Of a stretch of 64,000 nt of DNA, positions 17,907 through 27,444 are shown piece by piece. The first letter of the stretch is position 1. Each line of letters starts with the position of its first letter. The stretch comes from Oleispira antarctica RB-8 (GTDB taxonomy: Bacteria > Pseudomonadota > Gammaproteobacteria > Pseudomonadales > Oceanobacteraceae). The position numbers and the translations under genes are program-made. The stretch is taken from positions 1,229,350-1,293,349 of the forward strand of contig FO203512.1 of NCBI GenBank assembly GCA_000967895.1, in the 5' to 3' direction. The notes under the pieces were generated by a model. The model was not told the DNA's origin. It did no database searches and saw nothing but the letters and a program-made list of their open reading frames with translations.

Positions 17907-18266
17907 TTAATCCTTAATGGTTATCGTCACATTATGGCCATTTTTGGGAGTGATCGCATTGTAAATTTCAATCATTATATTTTCATCAATTACGACGCAG
18001 CCATCAGACCATTTAGGGTAAGGTGGTTTTCCCATATGAACAAATATTTCTGTGAACCCTACTACTCCAGGTATAAAAATGGCTTCTCTTGGGTTACCTC
18101 TAGAGTTCTTTTTTCTAGACATAGTCGTGGCTGAGCACTTTAGATATGAACCGGCTGGAATTTTCTTCATCAAATTCCAATAGCATTTTGTAGTTATTTC
18201 CTTGTTAGGCGAAGTAAACTTTAAAATGCCATCGGTCTTATCTCTTTTTATCGTAATTTCATACAT
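17907..18266 (-). CDS. Small L,D-transpeptidase/DUF5675-like protein, first gene of a cassette
   Basis: A 119-residue protein without a signal peptide. The C-terminal half has His77-Met-Gly, then Ser87-Asp-Gly89-Cys90, i.e. the His...Ser-x-Gly-Cys pattern of the YkuD/L,D-transpeptidase fold, as also seen in DUF5675 proteins carried by phages and secretion-system loci. The segment before it (Pro-Arg-Glu-Ala-Ile-Phe-Ile-Pro-Gly) fits a strand leading into the active site. An AAGGA ribosome site precedes the ATG. Two lipoprotein genes follow within three bases and by overlap. It could attack or crosslink peptidoglycan; an exported effector is one reading, a domestic enzyme another. Confidence 0.6.
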   Translation of the reverse strand: MYEITIKRDKTDGILKFTSPNKEITTKCYWNLMKKIPAGSYLKCSATTMSRKKNSRGNPREAIFIPGVVGFTEIFVHMGKPPYPKWSDGCVVIDENIMIEIYNAITPKNGHNVTITIKD

Positions 18267-18574
18267 ATCAATTTCCTTATCTGTGCTTTATTGCCCTTGC
18301 CATCAAGACTAGCTGCCTTTCAATGGCTGCCGAATGCTAAACATATTGAGAAAGTGCTACAAATGAAAGTACTGCAAAATCTACTCATTTAGTACTAATG
18401 TAGTATCTAGATGAGTCGATTGGAATAGAGGCAGCGATTGATTAACCTAACGGAAAGCCCTTGTGACTAATAAGGCATTAACATTGATATAATACATTGT
18501 TACTATATGTGGATTACTACTGCTGTCTGTCGCCTTGCATAAATAAGAGCAGGCACGGACGAAAAGGATTTCCC
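18267..18574. other. Intergenic region between the cassette and the TPR gene
   Basis: About 308 bases with no convincing gene. It should contain divergent promoters: a TATAAT at 18488-18493 lies about 80 bases before the TPR start on the plus strand, though no good -35 sits at the normal spacing. The remaining sequence is AT-rich with no repeat I can define. Confidence 0.35.
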
Positions 18575-19390
18575 GTGAAGTACCTGCTATTAAGCCTATC
18601 TTTATTACTCTGCTTTCAGACCGCGCAAGCGCTGGAAGCAAAGCAATTTCATGCCTACACCGAACACATCCGTAATAATCAACTTAATGCTGTAGAACTC
18701 TATTTAGAGCAGAACAAAGCGACTGCTAAGACTGATCCAGATTATACCGTTATCTTTTTGAACTACCATTTTGGTAAAGGGCGTACCGTCCGAACAATCG
18801 TTGCGCAAGGTGAAGCTCAGCCCGGTGATTTAGAATTAACTAAACAAGATGACCCAACCATTAAAGGGTTTATTCGTGAAGAAGTTAGTCTAGATAAAAT
18901 CACCATCCTTAAAGCTCTTCGTACTGCTCAAAATAATCTTAAGTCATTTCCTAATCAGCTCGATATTCATTTTGGCATAGTCACCATTGCACAAAACATT
19001 GGTGAGCATTCTGTTATGGCCGACCAGTTAATCAACATGCTTAAAACTTCAAAAGAAATCGACAATAAATGGCAGTGGGGAAAAGTCGGCTCTATGGAGG
19101 GTGATCCTGAAGAATTCATGATTCAAGGCTTGTTGCCGCGTACTGCTATGTTGTTTCGGCTGGAGTCGGAAGAGGGTGATCGCTTGTTGATTAACGTTTC
19201 TGAAGCATTGATTCAGTATTATCCGAATAAGGTTTATGGCTATGCCAATTTAGGGTCGCTGTATGGTGCGACTAAAAAGTATGACGAAGCTAGGAAGTAT
19301 TATGTAAAAGCTTTGGAAGTTGATCCGGGTGATGAAGTTGTAAGAGCTAATCTGAAGCATCTTAATGAAAAGAAGAATTCGAAGAATTAG
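18575..19390 (+). CDS. Exported tetratricopeptide-repeat protein
   Basis: A 271-residue protein starting at GTG 18575, chosen because an AAGGA site lies seven bases upstream and because it gives a good signal peptide ending Ala-Gln-Ala at about residue 19. The open frame extends upstream to 18497 but that part has neither feature. The C-terminal quarter carries a clear TPR unit (Tyr-Ala-Asn-Leu-Gly-Ser-Leu-Tyr-Gly-Ala, then Tyr-Tyr-Val-Lys-Ala-Leu-Glu-Val-Asp-Pro). It is likely periplasmic and binds a protein partner. Only 36 bases separate it from gajA, but its codon use looks less AT-rich, so it may simply be the left border of the defence genes. Confidence 0.75.
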   Translation: MKYLLLSLSLLLCFQTAQALEAKQFHAYTEHIRNNQLNAVELYLEQNKATAKTDPDYTVIFLNYHFGKGRTVRTIVAQGEAQPGDLELTKQDDPTIKGFIREEVSLDKITILKALRTAQNNLKSFPNQLDIHFGIVTIAQNIGEHSVMADQLINMLKTSKEIDNKWQWGKVGSMEGDPEEFMIQGLLPRTAMLFRLESEEGDRLLINVSEALIQYYPNKVYGYANLGSLYGATKKYDEARKYYVKALEVDPGDEVVRANLKHLNEKKNSKN

Positions 19391-19426
19391 CGAATGCCAA
19401 AAGAAATTAAATTTTAAGAGAAATGT

Positions 19427-21355
19427 ATGTACTTAAGTAATTTGAAAGTAACTGGTTTTCGCTGTTTTGACGAAGCATTCGATATTTCTTTTGGTGATGG
19501 ACTTAATGTCATTGTCGGTGAAAATGGTGCAGGAAAAACTGCAATCATTAGTGCGATCAGACAGCTATTTCAAGACTCGGAGTCTGGTAGATACAGTATA
19601 AGTAGTGATGATTTCTTTTGTGCATTTCAATCAGGGGCTGTAGCTGCTACTGATTTTGTAATTAAGGCTGATTTTGAAGGTCTTAAGCTTAAAGAGAAAG
19701 TTGCACTTTTACCTTGGACTGGAGGCACAGATAGAGCAACCTTAAATTTACAAGCCGAAAATAAAGAGAAAAGAGGACGTTATAAAAAAACTATGTGGGG
19801 TGGTACTGCAAAAGGTTCTCAATTTGATCCAGAGTTGGTTGAATTAATCCAATGTATTTATCTACCTCCCTTGCGCGATGCTGAATCAAAACTAACTAAT
19901 GGTAGGCAATCTAGACTTTCTAAATTACTCAAAGCTATTAATCGCAATGAATTAAAAGAATGTCGTAAAAATGAAGAGGCTCATCCGTTAGAAGAAAAAT
20001 TCAAAAGCTTTAATGAAACTTTAGCTACCGATGAGCAGCTAAGTATTAAAAAGGCAAATGCATTAATTTCAGAACATCTAGGTAAGGCAATAGGTCATCA
20101 CTTTGGGCAAAGTACACGGATTCAGTTTGCTGAAAGTGATTTTACAAAGATAGTAGAAAGCCTAACTTTGTTGTTTTTTCCTGATATGTCAGAGCAAGAT
20201 CAAGGGTTATTTAGAAGTCTAAGCCAAAATAGTCTTGGGTATAATAATTTATTGTATATAGCTTCAATTTTAGCAGAGTTAACATTAGATGATATTGACG
20301 AAGAAGAAGGCCTTCTATTCAAATTGTTGCTAATAGAGGAACCTGAGGCTCATTTACACCCTCAATTACAGATTAGATTACTAGACCATTTAAAATCAGT
20401 AGCTAATGATGATAATAATGTTCAGGTCGTAGTGACAAGCCATTCAACGGTTTTAGCCTCTTCAGTAGATATTGATTCTATTATTCATTTGTCTAGATCG
20501 ACACCTCCTATAGCGACACCTCTGCGTTTATGCGATGTTTTAGATACAAGTAAGCAGTTTATTAATCGTTGGCTGGACGTTACGAAATCAAATCTACTCT
20601 TTGCTAGTGGTGTAATACTCGTTGAAGGTATTGCTGAGCAAATGTTAATACCTGTGTTAGCGAAAGAAATTCTTAAGAATCAAGTTATAGGTAAAAGAAG
20701 CCTTGAGGATCAAGGTATATCGACCATAAACTTAAATGGAATATATTTTAAACATTTCATGAGGTTCTACTGCAACCTAACAGGTCTTGAGGATGAAGAT
20801 GATCAAGATGGTATTAATATTCCTATCCGTTGTTCAGGTATAACTGACCTAGATCCGCCTAAAAAAGTGAGTGTAACGGATGGAGAGGGGAATGAAGTTT
20901 TAACACCTCTAAAGCCTTTTGATGGCAATATTCCTGATGGAGAAAATCATGCACTTCGATTGGTCGAAACCATCTCAGCATCTAATAATACTCGGTTATT
21001 TGTTAGTAAATATAAAACACTTGAATATGACTTGGCAATGGAAGGGAATAATGCAGCTGTAATGGCTGAAATTCTTGCTTCACTTTGGCCAAAGCCAAAA
21101 ACAGGGTCCAGTCTAGTATTTGACGAACTTACGCGAATAGCAAGTATTGACTGGCTTGAGAAAAGTTCTGAAGAAAAATCGCATGCAGCTTATGAAATTC
21201 TTAAGCGAGTTGATGATGCTAACGTTGGGAAAGGTGTTTTTGCACAAGTTCTAACCGACAAGATAGCTAATGGCGATTGCTTAATAAAGATTCCAGAATA
21301 TATACAGAAAGCTATTTTTTGGGCATCTTCAATTGAATGTGAGGCAGTTGAGTAA
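19427..21355 (+). CDS. gajA: Gabija defence protein GajA: AAA ATPase with TOPRIM nuclease (OLD family)
   Basis: A 642-residue OLD-type protein: an SMC/ABC-like ATPase joined to a TOPRIM endonuclease domain. Walker A GENGAGKT is at 31-38, Walker B with Glu-Glu-Pro-Glu-Ala-His-Leu-His-Pro at about 300-310, and the switch His in Thr-Ser-His-Ser-Thr near 340. The TOPRIM domain begins with Val-Ile-Leu-Val-Glu-Gly near 398; a Lys-Tyr-Lys-Thr-Leu-Glu-Tyr-Asp segment near 530 is typical of the OLD subgroup. It shares one base with the helicase gene that follows (TAATG). ATPase-TOPRIM plus UvrD-like helicase in this order is the definition of Gabija, an anti-phage system in which GajA nicks DNA when nucleotides fall. 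It is longer than the founding GajA (about 580 residues). Confidence 0.85.
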   Translation: MYLSNLKVTGFRCFDEAFDISFGDGLNVIVGENGAGKTAIISAIRQLFQDSESGRYSISSDDFFCAFQSGAVAATDFVIKADFEGLKLKEKVALLPWTGGTDRATLNLQAENKEKRGRYKKTMWGGTAKGSQFDPELVELIQCIYLPPLRDAESKLTNGRQSRLSKLLKAINRNELKECRKNEEAHPLEEKFKSFNETLATDEQLSIKKANALISEHLGKAIGHHFGQSTRIQFAESDFTKIVESLTLLFFPDMSEQDQGLFRSLSQNSLGYNNLLYIASILAELTLDDIDEEEGLLFKLLLIEEPEAHLHPQLQIRLLDHLKSVANDDNNVQVVVTSHSTVLASSVDIDSIIHLSRSTPPIATPLRLCDVLDTSKQFINRWLDVTKSNLLFASGVILVEGIAEQMLIPVLAKEILKNQVIGKRSLEDQGISTINLNGIYFKHFMRFYCNLTGLEDEDDQDGINIPIRCSGITDLDPPKKVSVTDGEGNEVLTPLKPFDGNIPDGENHALRLVETISASNNTRLFVSKYKTLEYDLAMEGNNAAVMAEILASLWPKPKTGSSLVFDELTRIASIDWLEKSSEEKSHAAYEILKRVDDANVGKGVFAQVLTDKIANGDCLIKIPEYIQKAIFWASSIECEAVE

Positions 21356-23115
21356 TGACTGTGTTCACTGATGAGCAGCAAACTTATATCCAATCAAGTA
21401 TTAATGAACATGTTTACTTAGAAGCATGTCCAGGAAGTGGTAAAACAGAAGTCGTCGCGGCAAAAGTAGCAAGAGAAGCTGATGGCTGGGATAAGTATCC
21501 AGGAGGAATGGCTATTCTTTCTTTTGCCAATAGCTCTACTGAAGAATTGAAGAGGCGAATATTTAAGTATTTACCCAGTTCTAGTAGTTTGTTTCCTCAC
21601 TTTTTAGGAACAATCGACAGTTTTATATATAAGAATATCGTAAATCCTTTAGCTAGTCAGTTTACTGACTATAGAGATGCTGATGGAGATTGCTCGATTC
21701 GAATAGTCGAAGCTTCTTCAATTATCGGTTTTAGAACGACGTGGGGAATTGCTGGTAGAGGTAATGTTTACGCGCACCATTATTCCATTGATATTGGAAA
21801 TGGGGGTGTTGTTTTTAATACTGGTGATAATATTACTGATCGAGCATTGAATGCAGTTGAACTTGAAGACTGGCAGCAGAAAGATTTAATTGATACAAAA
21901 GAACGAATGCTTAAAGGTGGGTATGCAACTTATAAGGATGTTGAGTCTTTGGCACTTAAAGCACTTTGTCAAAAAGATTTTGAGCATTACTTGAAATTAT
22001 TAGCTCTAAAATATCCATTAATTATCATCGATGAGTGTCAGGATTTATCTGCTGAGCAGTTAATGATTTTAAAACAACTTTCAGGGGGGGGAGTGAGGTT
22101 ACATTTTATAGGAGATCTTCATCAATCTATATATGGATTTAGAGATGTTGATCCTAATGCTGTAAAGCAGTTTACTTTAGAAAACTCTTTTACGAATGTT
22201 GAACTCACAAGAAATTTTCGTAGCTGCCAAAAGATCATAAACCTATGTGGAACCTTAATAGGGCGGCATAATATAGTTGGTCAATTGACGCGACTAGAGC
22301 CATCATGCTATTTAGCTCAGTATGAAACCTCACCTACGGAATTAGTGAGTATTTTTGAAGAATTAAGTGCTGATTATAATAATGCTGTAATAGTAGCGCG
22401 GGGGCATTCAGTCCTACAAAAATTTCGAACTTCTGCCACTAATCTAAAACCTATCCATAAATTAGCTTTAGCCATTAAGTTATTTAATTATGATGATATG
22501 GAGGCAATAGATGAATCTATAACGTTATATTCTGAGTTTATTAGGTATTATATTAGTGAAAGTGTTAAGCCAAATAGTTTTAACTGTCCACAAATTATAG
22601 AATCGAATCTAACTTGGAGAAGATTTCTTTTTTTGTCGCTAGAATATATTAGTGATGAAACATTGAGAGATATGGACGTCAATTGGTCAAGTTGGACTAA
22701 AAAAGCTAAAGAAAATATACGTTCCTTACCTGAAGAAAGCTTTGTATTTGATGAGGTTAAAGCTGTAATTAAAGTGATGGAAACAATAAATTTACGCGCG
22801 CCTTCTGGTGAGGCTAGTGATCTTGTATGTGATTCATTAGGTCAGGTAATGAGTGTGAAAGTGGGTCGGCGAAAAACAACCATTCATGGTGCTAAAGGCG
22901 AAACCCATGACGTAACTATGTTAGTCTCGGCAGCAAGTGCTAGTGGGCAGCCAGGTTCGCACTGGAAGAGCTGGTTGAAAGATGAAAATAGTGAAGCTGC
23001 AAGATTTGCGTATGTAGCTTCATCGCGGCCGAAGCACCGTTTAATCTGGGGTGTTAAGAAACTTAAGCTAGTAGAGCGGAAAAAATTCGAAGAGCTAGGG
23101 TTTCATATTATTTAA
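21355..23115 (+). CDS. gajB: Gabija defence protein GajB: UvrD/Rep-like helicase
   Basis: A 586-residue superfamily 1 helicase. Walker A Ala-Cys-Pro-Gly-Ser-Gly-Lys-Thr is at 24-31; motif II Ile-Ile-Ile-Asp-Glu-Cys-Gln-Asp at about 223-230; motif III Gly-Asp-Leu-His-Gln-Ser-Ile-Tyr-Gly near 253; motif IV Leu-Thr-Arg-Asn-Phe-Arg-Ser; motif V Thr-Ile-His-Gly-Ala-Lys-Gly-Glu-Thr near 510; and motif VI with Ala-Ser-Ser-Arg-Pro near 555. All catalytic motifs look intact. It overlaps gajA by one base and is followed by a strong terminator. GajB is thought to sense or process DNA ends and activate GajA. It is longer than the founding GajB (about 490 residues), mainly between motifs IV and V. Confidence 0.85.
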   Translation: MTVFTDEQQTYIQSSINEHVYLEACPGSGKTEVVAAKVAREADGWDKYPGGMAILSFANSSTEELKRRIFKYLPSSSSLFPHFLGTIDSFIYKNIVNPLASQFTDYRDADGDCSIRIVEASSIIGFRTTWGIAGRGNVYAHHYSIDIGNGGVVFNTGDNITDRALNAVELEDWQQKDLIDTKERMLKGGYATYKDVESLALKALCQKDFEHYLKLLALKYPLIIIDECQDLSAEQLMILKQLSGGGVRLHFIGDLHQSIYGFRDVDPNAVKQFTLENSFTNVELTRNFRSCQKIINLCGTLIGRHNIVGQLTRLEPSCYLAQYETSPTELVSIFEELSADYNNAVIVARGHSVLQKFRTSATNLKPIHKLALAIKLFNYDDMEAIDESITLYSEFIRYYISESVKPNSFNCPQIIESNLTWRRFLFLSLEYISDETLRDMDVNWSSWTKKAKENIRSLPEESFVFDEVKAVIKVMETINLRAPSGEASDLVCDSLGQVMSVKVGRRKTTIHGAKGETHDVTMLVSAASASGQPGSHWKSWLKDENSEAARFAYVASSRPKHRLIWGVKKLKLVERKKFEELGFHII

Positions 23116-23152
23116 GTCGTATCTGCTTAGTTCCTTATTGCACGCATAAATA

Positions 23153-23177
23153 AAAAACCGGCATAAGCCGGTTTTTT
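23153..23177. terminator. Bidirectional terminator between gajB and valS
   Basis: The stem AAACCGGC/GCCGGTTT with the four-base loop ATAA is followed by a T-run on each strand (GTTTTTTG on the plus strand, TTTTTT on the minus strand). It serves the convergent gajB and valS genes. Confidence 0.85.
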
Positions 23178-23213
23178 GTTTCAATCAGTAAATCAAACTA
23201 AACCACTTTAAAA

Positions 23214-26168
23214 CTAAAGCGCCTTAATCTTCTCAATCTGATCTTTCAACTTAGTGATATCACGAGCAAACCCTGTGGCTTTCTCTTTTTCTTTATCAAT
23301 CACAGCCGGTGGCGCTTTATCAGTGAAGCCTGGGTTACCGAGTTTGTTATTCACACGCTCGATTTCTTTATCCAGTTTTTCTACCGACTTAGTCAAACGC
23401 GCAACTTCTTGATCTTTATCGATGAAGCCTGCCATTGGAATAAGAACTTCCATATCACCGACTAATTGCGTCACTGACATAGGCTCTTCATCACCGTCGT
23501 TCAACCACGTTAGGCTTTCTAACTGGGCAAGTTTCTTCAAGAAGGTTTGGTTTTCTTCAGCACGACGGAAGTCATCGTCACCGCCATTCTTGAATAACAA
23601 GTCTAATGGCTTGCTTGGTGGAATGTTCTTCTCACCACGAATATTACGTACCGCTGTAATAACGTCTTGTAGCCATTTAATGTCAGCTTCAGCTTCAGCA
23701 TCACGGAACGCGTCTTGCGCAACAGGATATGGTGCTAGCATGATCGTTTCGCCGTCTTTACCTGCAAGTACTTTCACTTGCTGCCAAATTTCTTCGGTGA
23801 TGAACGGCATAATCGGGTGCGCTAAACGCATGGTCGCTTCTAATACGCGAACCAAGGTGCCTAGCGTGCCGCGCTTAGCTTCTACGCTGGAGTTTTCATC
23901 CCACAGTACTGGCTTAGACAATTCTAAGTACCAGCCGCAGTATTCGTTCCAGATGAATTCGTATAACGCTTGTGCCGCTAGATCGAAACGGTAGTTGTCG
24001 AAGTGACGCGTTACTTCGGCTTCTACAAACTGTAGGCGAGAAATAATCCAGCGATCGGCTAGGGATAGAATCGCTTCTTCGCCATTAGCACCACACGCTG
24101 CTTTCATTGCGTCGGTAATCACAATCTTGGTGCCGTTTTCAGCAGCGGCTTCTACAACTTCGTCGCCAGCAACAGACAACATCACGTAGCGTGAGGCGTT
24201 CCAGATTTTATTACAGAAGTTGCGGTAACCTTCAAGGCGCTTCATGTCCCAGCTGATGTCACGACCCGTCGAGGCCAGTGCAGTCAGGGTGAAACGTAAT
24301 GCGTCGGTACCGTGGGCAGAAATACCTTCTGGGAATTCTTTCTTGGTACGCTTGCCAATTTTCTCAGCCAAGTGCGGCTGCATCATGTTGCCAGTACGTT
24401 TCTCTAATAGCTCGTCGATACCGATGCCATCGATCATGTCGATAGGGTCGAGTACGTTGCCTTTCGACTTCGACATTTTAGCGCCGGTTTCGTCACGGAT
24501 TAAGCCAGTAACGTAAACGGTTTTAAACGGTACTTGTGGTTTGCCTTCGCCGTCTTTGCAGAAGTGCATGGTCATCATGATCATGCGGGCAACCCAGAAG
24601 AAGATAATGTCGAAACCAGTAACCAAAACATCACTTGGGTGGAAGTCTTCTAAACGCTTAACAACTTCAGGGTCGTCAAGGTTTGGCCAGCCTAAGGTCG
24701 CGAACGTCCAAAGGGCTGAAGAGAACCAGGTATCTAATACGTCGTTATCTTGAGATAGGTTAACCGAAGCATCTAGATTGTATTTTTCGCGAACCAGAGC
24801 TTCGTTTTGCGCAACGTAAACCTTACCTTGGTCATCGTACCAAGCTGGAATGCGGTGGCCCCACCAAAGCTGACGTGAAATACACCAGTCTTGAATGTTG
24901 TTCATCCAAGCGAAGTACATGTTCTCGTAGCTCTTAGGCACGAAATTGATGTCGCCATTTTCAACTGCTGCAATCGCAGGCTTAGCCATTGTTTTCGCGT
25001 CTACGTACCATTGGTCGGTAAGCATTGGCTCAATGACTACGCCACCACGGTCGCCGTAAGGGATAACCATGTCGTTTTCAACGATTTCTACTAGCAAGCC
25101 TGCGGCTTCAAAATCGGCAACGATTTCTTTACGCGCGGCGAAACGTTCTAGGCCACGGTATTTTTCAGGAATGAAGCCCGACATTTCTTCGTTCAGTGTG
25201 CCATCGGAGTTGAAGGTTTGGCCTTCTTCACGAATGTCGGCGTTGAACGTTAATACGTTGATCATTGGCAGTTTGTTGCGCTTGCCAACTTCGTAATCGT
25301 TAAAATCGTGAGCAGGGGTGATTTTTACACAACCCGTGCCTTTTTCCATATCGGCGTATTCATCGGCGATAATTGGAATGCGACGGCCAACCAAAGGCAG
25401 CATCACGTCTTTGCCCACAAGATGCTGGTAACGAGTATCTTCTGGGTTAACGGCTACGCAGGTATCACCTAACATGGTTTCAGGACGCGTGGTCGCAACA
25501 ACGATATAGTCTTTTACTACGCCTTTGCTATCGGTATACGTTTGGCCATCGGCAAGTGGGTAGCGCAGGTGCCACATCTTGCCTTTAACGTCTTTGTTTT
25601 CAACTTCTAGATCTGAGATTGCGGTGTGTAGCTTTGGATCCCAGTTTACTAGGCGCTTACCACGGTAGATTAGGTCGTCTTCGTAGAGTTTAACGAAAAC
25701 TTCTTCTACCGCTTTGTAGAAACCAGGGTCCATGGTGAAACGTTCTGTTTCCCAATCAACCGAGTTGCCTAGGCGACGCATCTGGTTAGTAATAGTACCG
25801 CCAGACTCTTCTTTCCATTCCCAAATCTTTTTGGTGAATTCTTCGCGGCCTAATTCGTGGCGATCTGGCTGGCCTTCTTGGGCAAGCTTACGCTCAACAA
25901 CCATTTGGGTTGCAATACCGGCGTGGTCAGTACCCACTTGCCAAAGGGCTTTCTTGCCCTGCATGCGCTTGTAACGGGTAAGAGCATCTTGAATGGTATG
26001 CTGAAAAGCATGGCCCATGTGCAATGAACCGGTGACATTCGGTGGTGGAATCATGATGGAATAACCTTCGCCATCTAATCCGTCTTGATAAGGCTTAAAG
26101 TAGCCTTTTTCTTCCCACGTTTTGTACCATTCTTGTTCAAGTGCCTGAGGCTGATATGTCTTTTCCAT
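23214..26168 (-). CDS. valS: Valine--tRNA ligase
   Basis: Charges tRNA-Val with valine; class I aminoacyl-tRNA synthetase, cytoplasmic. The 984-residue length is slightly longer than the E. coli enzyme (951). The HIGH-type motif is [11 protein letters not shown] near residue 46; the KMSKS loop is Lys-Met-Ser-Lys-Ser near 570. The editing domain (Thr-Thr-Arg-Pro-Glu-Thr-Met) lies between, and the C-terminus is the coiled-coil tRNA-binding domain typical of ValRS. In many gammaproteobacteria it follows holC; here holC lies about 18 kb upstream on the same strand, so that order has been broken. Confidence 0.97.
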   Translation of the reverse strand: MEKTYQPQALEQEWYKTWEEKGYFKPYQDGLDGEGYSIMIPPPNVTGSLHMGHAFQHTIQDALTRYKRMQGKKALWQVGTDHAGIATQMVVERKLAQEGQPDRHELGREEFTKKIWEWKEESGGTITNQMRRLGNSVDWETERFTMDPGFYKAVEEVFVKLYEDDLIYRGKRLVNWDPKLHTAISDLEVENKDVKGKMWHLRYPLADGQTYTDSKGVVKDYIVVATTRPETMLGDTCVAVNPEDTRYQHLVGKDVMLPLVGRRIPIIADEYADMEKGTGCVKITPAHDFNDYEVGKRNKLPMINVLTFNADIREEGQTFNSDGTLNEEMSGFIPEKYRGLERFAARKEIVADFEAAGLLVEIVENDMVIPYGDRGGVVIEPMLTDQWYVDAKTMAKPAIAAVENGDINFVPKSYENMYFAWMNNIQDWCISRQLWWGHRIPAWYDDQGKVYVAQNEALVREKYNLDASVNLSQDNDVLDTWFSSALWTFATLGWPNLDDPEVVKRLEDFHPSDVLVTGFDIIFFWVARMIMMTMHFCKDGEGKPQVPFKTVYVTGLIRDETGAKMSKSKGNVLDPIDMIDGIGIDELLEKRTGNMMQPHLAEKIGKRTKKEFPEGISAHGTDALRFTLTALASTGRDISWDMKRLEGYRNFCNKIWNASRYVMLSVAGDEVVEAAAENGTKIVITDAMKAACGANGEEAILSLADRWIISRLQFVEAEVTRHFDNYRFDLAAQALYEFIWNEYCGWYLELSKPVLWDENSSVEAKRGTLGTLVRVLEATMRLAHPIMPFITEEIWQQVKVLAGKDGETIMLAPYPVAQDAFRDAEAEADIKWLQDVITAVRNIRGEKNIPPSKPLDLLFKNGGDDDFRRAEENQTFLKKLAQLESLTWLNDGDEEPMSVTQLVGDMEVLIPMAGFIDKDQEVARLTKSVEKLDKEIERVNNKLGNPGFTDKAPPAVIDKEKEKATGFARDITKLKDQIEKIKAL

Positions 26169-26398
26169 AGTATTTCTTCAAAATGCTCTTTGGATGATCG
26201 TAAATGGCGGCAATTATAGCGGAATGAGGGCGTAATTGGCAGAGGTGTGACAATGAAAAATGGTGATCATCAGCACCTAATTAATTATAAATCAGTAACA
26301 AAAGTGCTTATCGTTAGGATAACTTTATTTCATTTTACTTTGACGTGCAGGCTGATGATAATCAATGCCTAAAATTTTGATACGTAGAGAGACATTTT

Positions 26399-26725
26399 AT
26401 GTGGCTGATAAGACCTTGGAGTTTGATGCTAGCATTTGTGTGTATAGCGCCACTGACGCTTGCAGAGTCGCCAATGAGCGCTCAGCAGCAGTGTGCAGAG
26501 TACGGTGTTCAGCAAGATGCGAGCGGTAATTGGATTGAGTGCGCAGGCAGTACTTCTCAGCAAAATGCGAATGACGTTTATCGCGATGAACCTTACGCAG
26601 AGGATGCTTATGTTGACGAGCCTTACGTTGAAGAGCCGTATGTCGAGGAGACTTACATCGAAGATACTTATACCGAAGAGCCGTATGTTGAGCAGCCCTA
26701 CGTTGAAGAATCTTATACAGATTAA
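26399..26725 (+). CDS. Small exported acidic protein with Tyr/Glu-rich repeats
   Basis: A 108-residue protein with a signal peptide (about 22 residues, ending Leu-Ala-Glu). After a short Cys-containing region (two Cys, about 20 residues apart) the C-terminal half consists of about ten short units of the form Glu/Asp-Pro/Ala/Thr/Ser-Tyr-Val/Ile/Ala/Thr-Glu/Asp-Glu/Asp/Gln (for example EPYVE). The DNA encoding them is repeated as well, and an alternative frame is open across it, but only this frame has a signal peptide. A GAGAGAC site lies before the ATG. The repeats are strongly acidic and might bind metal or surfaces. No family recognised. Confidence 0.6.
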   Translation: MWLIRPWSLMLAFVCIAPLTLAESPMSAQQQCAEYGVQQDASGNWIECAGSTSQQNANDVYRDEPYAEDAYVDEPYVEEPYVEETYIEDTYTEEPYVEQPYVEESYTD

Positions 26726-26763
26726 TCGCCCGTTACCCAATTAGTTAGTAGATTGATAAAAAA

Positions 26764-27261
26764 ATGACATTTGATAGTATTTTTAATATAGACCCCTACA
26801 GTTGGGAAGCAATTTTTACGGCCATTTTTTGCGGTACGATTATCGGGTTAGAAAGGCAGTTCAGGGGTAAGCCCGTGGGGATTCGAACGTCGTCTCTTAT
26901 TGTACTGGGAACCTACTTGTTTTTAGCCACGGCTTTTATGTTGAAGGGCGATATTGTCGATCCTTCAAGGGTGGTTGGTCAGGTGATTACCGGCATCGGC
27001 TTTTTAGGTGCGGGTGTAATGCTCGCCAAAGACGGTGCCGTGGTTGGGGTTACTTCGGCTGCGACGATTTGGGTATTGGCCGCTGTGGGTGTGATGATTT
27101 CAACCGGAAATCATTTAAATGCTATTCGTATCTCGGTGCTGGTTGTGTTGATTTTATACGGCGTAGATACACTAGAGGCTCATACTAAGGCGTTTAGTAA
27201 AGGTGTTCATAATAGGGTTAAAAACCACCCACGATTTAAAAGACCCAATGGGGGTGAGTAG
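26764..27261 (+). CDS. MgtC/SapB-family inner-membrane protein
   Basis: A 165-residue membrane protein of the MgtC/SapB family. The family's N-terminal signature (Gly-Leu-Glu-Arg-Gln-x-Arg-Gly-Lys-Pro-x-Gly-Ile-Arg-Thr) is at about 25-45, and the glycine-rich Ile-Thr-Gly-Ile-Gly-Phe-Leu-Gly-Ala-Gly segment near 80. About four transmembrane segments are visible. The soluble C-terminal domain of true MgtC is missing, so this is the short SapB-like form. Such proteins are linked to growth at low magnesium or to membrane potential, but the activity is unresolved. It starts 38 bases after the repeat protein with no strong ribosome site. Confidence 0.85.
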   Translation: MTFDSIFNIDPYSWEAIFTAIFCGTIIGLERQFRGKPVGIRTSSLIVLGTYLFLATAFMLKGDIVDPSRVVGQVITGIGFLGAGVMLAKDGAVVGVTSAATIWVLAAVGVMISTGNHLNAIRISVLVVLILYGVDTLEAHTKAFSKGVHNRVKNHPRFKRPNGGE

Positions 27262-27444
27262 TTACCAACGTCTAATCCCCTTACGCTTAAAGGGGATTGT
27301 TTTAGGTTCATTATTCTAAGATAGCGTCTCTAAACTAACAAAAATGCAGTCATTCTAACAAAAACTCAGCCATCAAAAAAAGCTCTTCTATACTCAAAGT
27401 AATAGCGACCGGTTTGTATCGCAAAGTGGACTTTGAGGAATCTC

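Noticed and set aside
18497..18574. N-terminal extension of the TPR protein
   Set aside because: It would bury a clear signal peptide and skip the AAGGA site in front of GTG 18575.
26340..26375. GATGATAATCAATGCC as a Fur box before the acidic repeat gene
   Set aside because: Only one half resembles the consensus, and the second half is missing.
26590..26720. Short regular repeats that could be mistaken for a CRISPR array
   Set aside because: The units are in-frame 12-18 base codon repeats of a secreted protein with no unique spacers; no cas genes are present.
26493..26744. Alternative open frame over the acidic repeat gene, plus a third on the minus strand
   Set aside because: They are open only because the repeats lack stop codons in all frames; neither has a signal peptide or good ribosome site.
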